Assembly: GCA_022841375.1 (NCBI GenBank) | Contig: JALHRQ010000006.1 | Location: 133,819-197,818, forward strand | Source: Burkholderiales bacterium | GTDB lineage: Bacteria > Pseudomonadota > Gammaproteobacteria > Burkholderiales > SG8-41 | DNA: 64,000 nt | Reading direction: 5' to 3' | Shown here: in pieces, positions 61,300 to 64,000 of the stretch | Layout: each line of letters starts with the position of its first letter | Numbering within the stretch: the stretch's first letter is position 1 | Notes under the pieces: generated by a model | Seen by the model: only the letters and a program-made list of their open reading frames with translations | Told to the model about the DNA's origin: nothing | Database searches by the model: none | Position numbers and translations under genes: made by a program

Positions 61300-61809
61300 T
61301 CAAACGGCAATGTTCAGAAAAACCGTCGTCCTGAGCAGTCCGGGGATTCCGGGCCTGAGCCAGGTTTCACCGGTTTGTGCATGTTCGACTGCCTGCAACC
61401 AGTTCTGCCCGGTGTTTCCGGAGACCGGAGCCAGAAACTGGTCAGCCCGGAACAGACCACTGATGCGGTCGACCAGAAAGCCGCAAAACATGCGATGACG
61501 TGGTGCGACAAGTACAACCCGCGACTGGTCGGAGAGCGTTGCGGCACTATGCCCTGCGAACAGGCCCAGATCGATCAACGTATGCAGGTCGCCGCGGATG
61601 TTCGACACGCCGAGCAGCCAGGGCTGGGTCAGCGGAACGGGATGCAGCGCAGGCCGCGGCAGGGTCTCCCCGACATCAGCGAGGTCGAGCAACCAGGAAT
61701 GGCCGCCAGATTCAATGCCCAGCCAGATTGCCGTGGGGGCAGATTGCGGATTGAGCAGGCGCGCGGACAGCGTGCGTTGGTAGTCGCGCAAAGAGGTTGT
61801 GGCGCTCAT
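61300..61809 (-). CDS. pilI: PilI, CheW-like adaptor
   Basis: The 169-residue CheW-fold protein (WLGIESGGHSWLLDLADVGETL, WLLGVSNIRGDLHTLIDLGLF, FLVDRISGL) links PilJ to ChpA. The ATG at 61809 lies just after the pilH stop; six codons of open frame further upstream are inside pilH and unlikely to be used. Confidence 0.93.
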   Translation of the reverse strand: MSATTSLRDYQRTLSARLLNPQSAPTAIWLGIESGGHSWLLDLADVGETLPRPALHPVPLTQPWLLGVSNIRGDLHTLIDLGLFAGHSAATLSDQSRVVLVAPRHRMFCGFLVDRISGLFRADQFLAPVSGNTGQNWLQAVEHAQTGETWLRPGIPGLLRTTVFLNIAV

Positions 61810-61810
61810 G

Positions 61811-62176
61811 TCAGCCCAGCGCCGCAATTTTGCCCAGCAGGTCGCCGGCGTTGATGGGCTTGACCACGTAATCCTTCGCGCCTTGACGCAGCCCCCAGAC
61901 CTTGTCGGTTTCCTGCCCTTTGGAGGAGCAGATGATGACGGGGATATGGCTGGTGTCGTTGGCGCGGGTCAGCGCCCGGGTCGCCTGAAAGCCGTTCTGG
62001 CCCGGCATCACGATATCCATCAGCACGAGGTCCGGCTGCAGTTGCCGGGCTTTGGTGAGTCCGTCCGCTGCGCTGTCAGCACCGAACACCTTGTATCCGT
62101 TTTTGACCAGCATGTCGGTCAGGTGCTGGCGGTCGGTGGCGGAATCATCGACAACGAGGATATTTTTGATCGGCAT
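61811..62176 (-). CDS. pilH: PilH, single-domain response regulator
   Basis: A 121-residue receiver domain with VVDDS, phospho-Asp in VLMDIVMPGQNGF, ICSSKGQ and VVKPI. CheY-like regulator of pilus retraction in the Pil-Chp system. It is preceded by a good GGAGA ribosome binding site and lies 36 bases after pilG. Confidence 0.95.
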   Translation of the reverse strand: MPIKNILVVDDSATDRQHLTDMLVKNGYKVFGADSAADGLTKARQLQPDLVLMDIVMPGQNGFQATRALTRANDTSHIPVIICSSKGQETDKVWGLRQGAKDYVVKPINAGDLLGKIAALG

Positions 62177-62212
62177 GGCGGTGTCTCCTGGGTGAAAGTG
62201 TTCAGACCGTGA

Positions 62213-62620
62213 TCAGGCGGGGACGGCTTCACGCGTGTAATCGATGACGGTCTGCACCAGTCCTTCCTTGTTGAAGGGTTTGGTCAGGTAACGGTCGGAT
62301 CCTGCGAGGCGACCGCGAGCGCGATCGAAAAGTCCGTCCTTGCTCGACAGCATGATCACCGGGGTGTTGCGGTAATGGGGGTTCTGCTTGATCAGCGCGC
62401 AGGTCTGGTAACCGTCGAGGCGGGGCATCATCACATCGACAAAAATGATGCGCGGCTGGTGATCGCTGATTTTGGACAGCGCGTCAAAGCCATCCTCGGC
62501 GAGGATGACTTCATACCCTGCCTGGCGGAGAAACATTTCCGCGCTGCGCCGAATCGTGTTGCTGTCATCGATGATCAACACTTTGACTGCGCCCCGATTT
62601 GCCATGTCGCTCATATCCAT
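62213..62620 (-). CDS. pilG: PilG, single-domain response regulator
   Basis: ATG 62620 with GGGAGAG upstream gives a 135-residue receiver: IIDDSNTIRRSAEMFLRQAGYEV, phospho-Asp in IFVDVMMPRLDGY, MLSSKDG, LTKPF. CheY-like regulator of pilus extension, first gene of the operon. An upstream in-frame ATG (62677) would add 19 residues unlike other PilG proteins. Confidence 0.94.
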   Translation of the reverse strand: MDMSDMANRGAVKVLIIDDSNTIRRSAEMFLRQAGYEVILAEDGFDALSKISDHQPRIIFVDVMMPRLDGYQTCALIKQNPHYRNTPVIMLSSKDGLFDRARGRLAGSDRYLTKPFNKEGLVQTVIDYTREAVPA

Positions 62621-63046
62621 AACGCTCTCCCTGACCGTGCTCTGAGGCGTGTTTGCCCGCGCATGTGTGGTTTTCATGCGGTATCCGGCTGCTTGTTGTT
62701 GTTCAGTGCCGAGCCAAGGATGGCCCGCGATTACCGCCGGTTGATGACGCCGGGTTTACGTTGAACCCTTTCGGCTGGCCTCGCGGCTGGCATGCGCATT
62801 TCAATGCAGAGAAGCGCATGTGGTGTTCCCTGTTTCAGATACGCAGCCTAAGTTACTGACTGCGGCAACCGTGCACAAACCTAACAAACTGATAAGTTCG
62901 TGCGCCGCGCAGGGCGCGGAGAAAATTAATAATGCTATTAAATACAATGGGTTGCGAGCTCGCGGCGAGCCGCATCTGCAGGCATTGTGGCCGTTTACGT
63001 ATTTAACGCATTTCGCGGAATGTTCACGAAATGTTCGTGACTAATT
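62621..63046. other. Promoter gap upstream of pilG
   Basis: I see no gene in these 426 bases, part of which (about 62860-63030) is AT-rich. There are a GC-rich hairpin near 62905 and an inverted repeat TCACGAA-ATG-TTCGTGA at 63024-63040, just past the stop of the cytidylyltransferase gene. I cannot assign a clear sigma-70 promoter for pilG. Confidence 0.45.
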
Positions 63047-63988
63047 TCACGTCGACCACCAGTGCCGCACCAGATGAAAGAACACGGGGGCGGCAAAACA
63101 AACGGACGCCACGCGATCCAGCATGCCGCCGCCTTCGATGCTGCCGCCCCAGTCTTTCACGCCGCGGTCGCGTTTCATCGCCGACAGCACCAGGCCGCCG
63201 AAGAATCCCATCAGCGCAGCGGCCAGCGAGACCAGCGCAGCCTCGCCGATCGAAAAGGGGGTCATCCACGACAGCAGCATGCCGAGCACGACCGACGCAG
63301 TAATGCCGCCGATGAAACCTTCGATGGTTTTGTTGGGTGACACCTGCGGCGCAATCTGGTGTTTGCCGAAAAGGCGGCTGCAGACATGATGCAGGATGTC
63401 GCCGCTCTGCACGATCAGCACCAGGAATACGATCAGGAACACATTGCGCTGCTCGTAGCCGGGGATGCGCAGGCTGAGCAGCGCGGGTATGTGCGAGATG
63501 CAGAAAACCGTGACCATCAATCCCCACTGGATGGTACCGGTGCGTTCCATGAAGTTGCGGGTGTCAGACTTGACCGCCGAGAGGATGGGCAGGAACAGGA
63601 AGGCATAAACAGGAATAAAAACCTCGTAAAAACCCAGCCACTCCACGCCGATCAGAAAATACTGAAACGGTAATGCCACAAAAAATGCCATGACCAGCGC
63701 CTGATGGTCGCCGCGGCGGGTCGGCGCAATGGTCAGGAACTCACGCAAGGCAGTGAACGACACGAAGGCGAACAGCACCACCACGCCGATGCGTCCGGCA
63801 AGCAGTGCTAGGCCGATGGTGACGGTCATTGCCCACCAGGCCTGAATGCGCAGATTCATGTTGTCGATCAACGAATGCGGGCGGCCTTCGGCACGCACGA
63901 TCTTGAGCCAGGTGCCCAGCACCGATGCCCCGACCAGCAGCAGAAAAACGCCGCCGGTAATCAACAAGGTGCCCTGGAAGTGGGTCAT
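63047..63988 (-). CDS. CdsA-family phosphatidate cytidylyltransferase
   Basis: The 313-residue membrane protein has about eight transmembrane helices and the CDP-diglyceride synthase signature at its C-terminus: SPNKTIEGFIGG, then SAMKRDRGVKDWGGSIEGGGMLDR. The enzyme makes CDP-diacylglycerol from CTP and phosphatidate. There is no uppS, dxr or frr next to it, so it is likely the second, YnbB-type CdsA paralogue rather than the housekeeping copy (inference). The gene is complete; its ATG lies 12 bases from the window end, so its upstream neighbour is not seen. Confidence 0.9.
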   Translation of the reverse strand: MTHFQGTLLITGGVFLLLVGASVLGTWLKIVRAEGRPHSLIDNMNLRIQAWWAMTVTIGLALLAGRIGVVVLFAFVSFTALREFLTIAPTRRGDHQALVMAFFVALPFQYFLIGVEWLGFYEVFIPVYAFLFLPILSAVKSDTRNFMERTGTIQWGLMVTVFCISHIPALLSLRIPGYEQRNVFLIVFLVLIVQSGDILHHVCSRLFGKHQIAPQVSPNKTIEGFIGGITASVVLGMLLSWMTPFSIGEAALVSLAAALMGFFGGLVLSAMKRDRGVKDWGGSIEGGGMLDRVASVCFAAPVFFHLVRHWWST

Positions 63989-64000
63989 GTTTCCGCCGGC

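Overview
The window looks like a chromosomal segment of a betaproteobacterium. Two periplasmic binding proteins of the TctC/Bug family, a pilG-pilH-pilI-pilJ-chpA chemosensory operon and a system II (ResB/CcsA) cytochrome c maturation pair all fit that lineage; I cannot place it more precisely. I found no rRNA or tRNA gene and no CRISPR array.

Left flank (about 1-6770): acyl-CoA and carboxylate metabolism. A translationally coupled MFS transporter and an unusual Bug-family protein without a signal peptide are followed by an ADP-forming acyl-CoA synthetase, an acyl-CoA dehydrogenase and a short-chain dehydrogenase. The gaps between the last three hold CACAGAG-type inverted repeats.

Central region (about 6900-50060): a redox and extracellular-electron-transfer island. 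Its eleven cytochrome genes contain 43 CXXCH motifs, and two sensors carry one more each. The core is a tetraheme cytochrome (14776-15633) whose motif order and His count (four CXXCH His plus exactly four others) resemble the OmcE-type cytochromes that polymerise into extracellular filaments. A pentaheme paralogue lies at 9053-9964 (five plus five His), and an 11-heme protein (25609-28194) begins with the same kind of domain. Directly downstream of the tetraheme gene, after a strong intrinsic terminator, comes a long overlapping operon: a PpiC/SurA-type isomerase, an outer-membrane beta-barrel, three c7-type triheme cytochromes, a hexaheme c5/c7 fusion, two paralogous helical proteins of unknown family, two NHL-propeller lipoproteins, the 11-heme cytochrome, ResB, CcsA and a TPR protein. 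My reading is that this is a self-contained factory for making, exporting and wiring a cytochrome filament, with its own heme-attachment machinery.

Signalling modules sit around this core: a c-heme diguanylate cyclase, a c-heme HAMP-PAS protein with no output domain, a degenerate EAL protein, a dual-receiver response regulator, three membrane histidine kinases (one with a degraded ATPase domain) and a sigma-54-dependent NtrC-type regulator. Sigma-54-like promoters can be read in front of the pentaheme, tetraheme, NHL and one kinase gene. Two of them have a near-identical palindrome at enhancer distance. Two FNR/Anr-like boxes precede the other two kinases. An operon downstream of the NtrC pair encodes a Sel1 protein, a small cytochrome, two periplasmic propeller sensors, a double PilJ-N protein and a diheme cytochrome with a His-rich linker. 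A decayed IS30-family transposase end lies at about 37.4-37.7 kb.

Right flank (about 50070-64000): a second Bug-type binding protein, then an isocitrate-lyase-family lyase and the two subunits of an aconitase-family dehydratase (a dimethylmalate-like C-C cleavage module), again separated by intergenic inverted repeats. These are followed by the Pil-Chp chemosensory operon on the minus strand and a CdsA-family cytidylyltransferase at the window edge.
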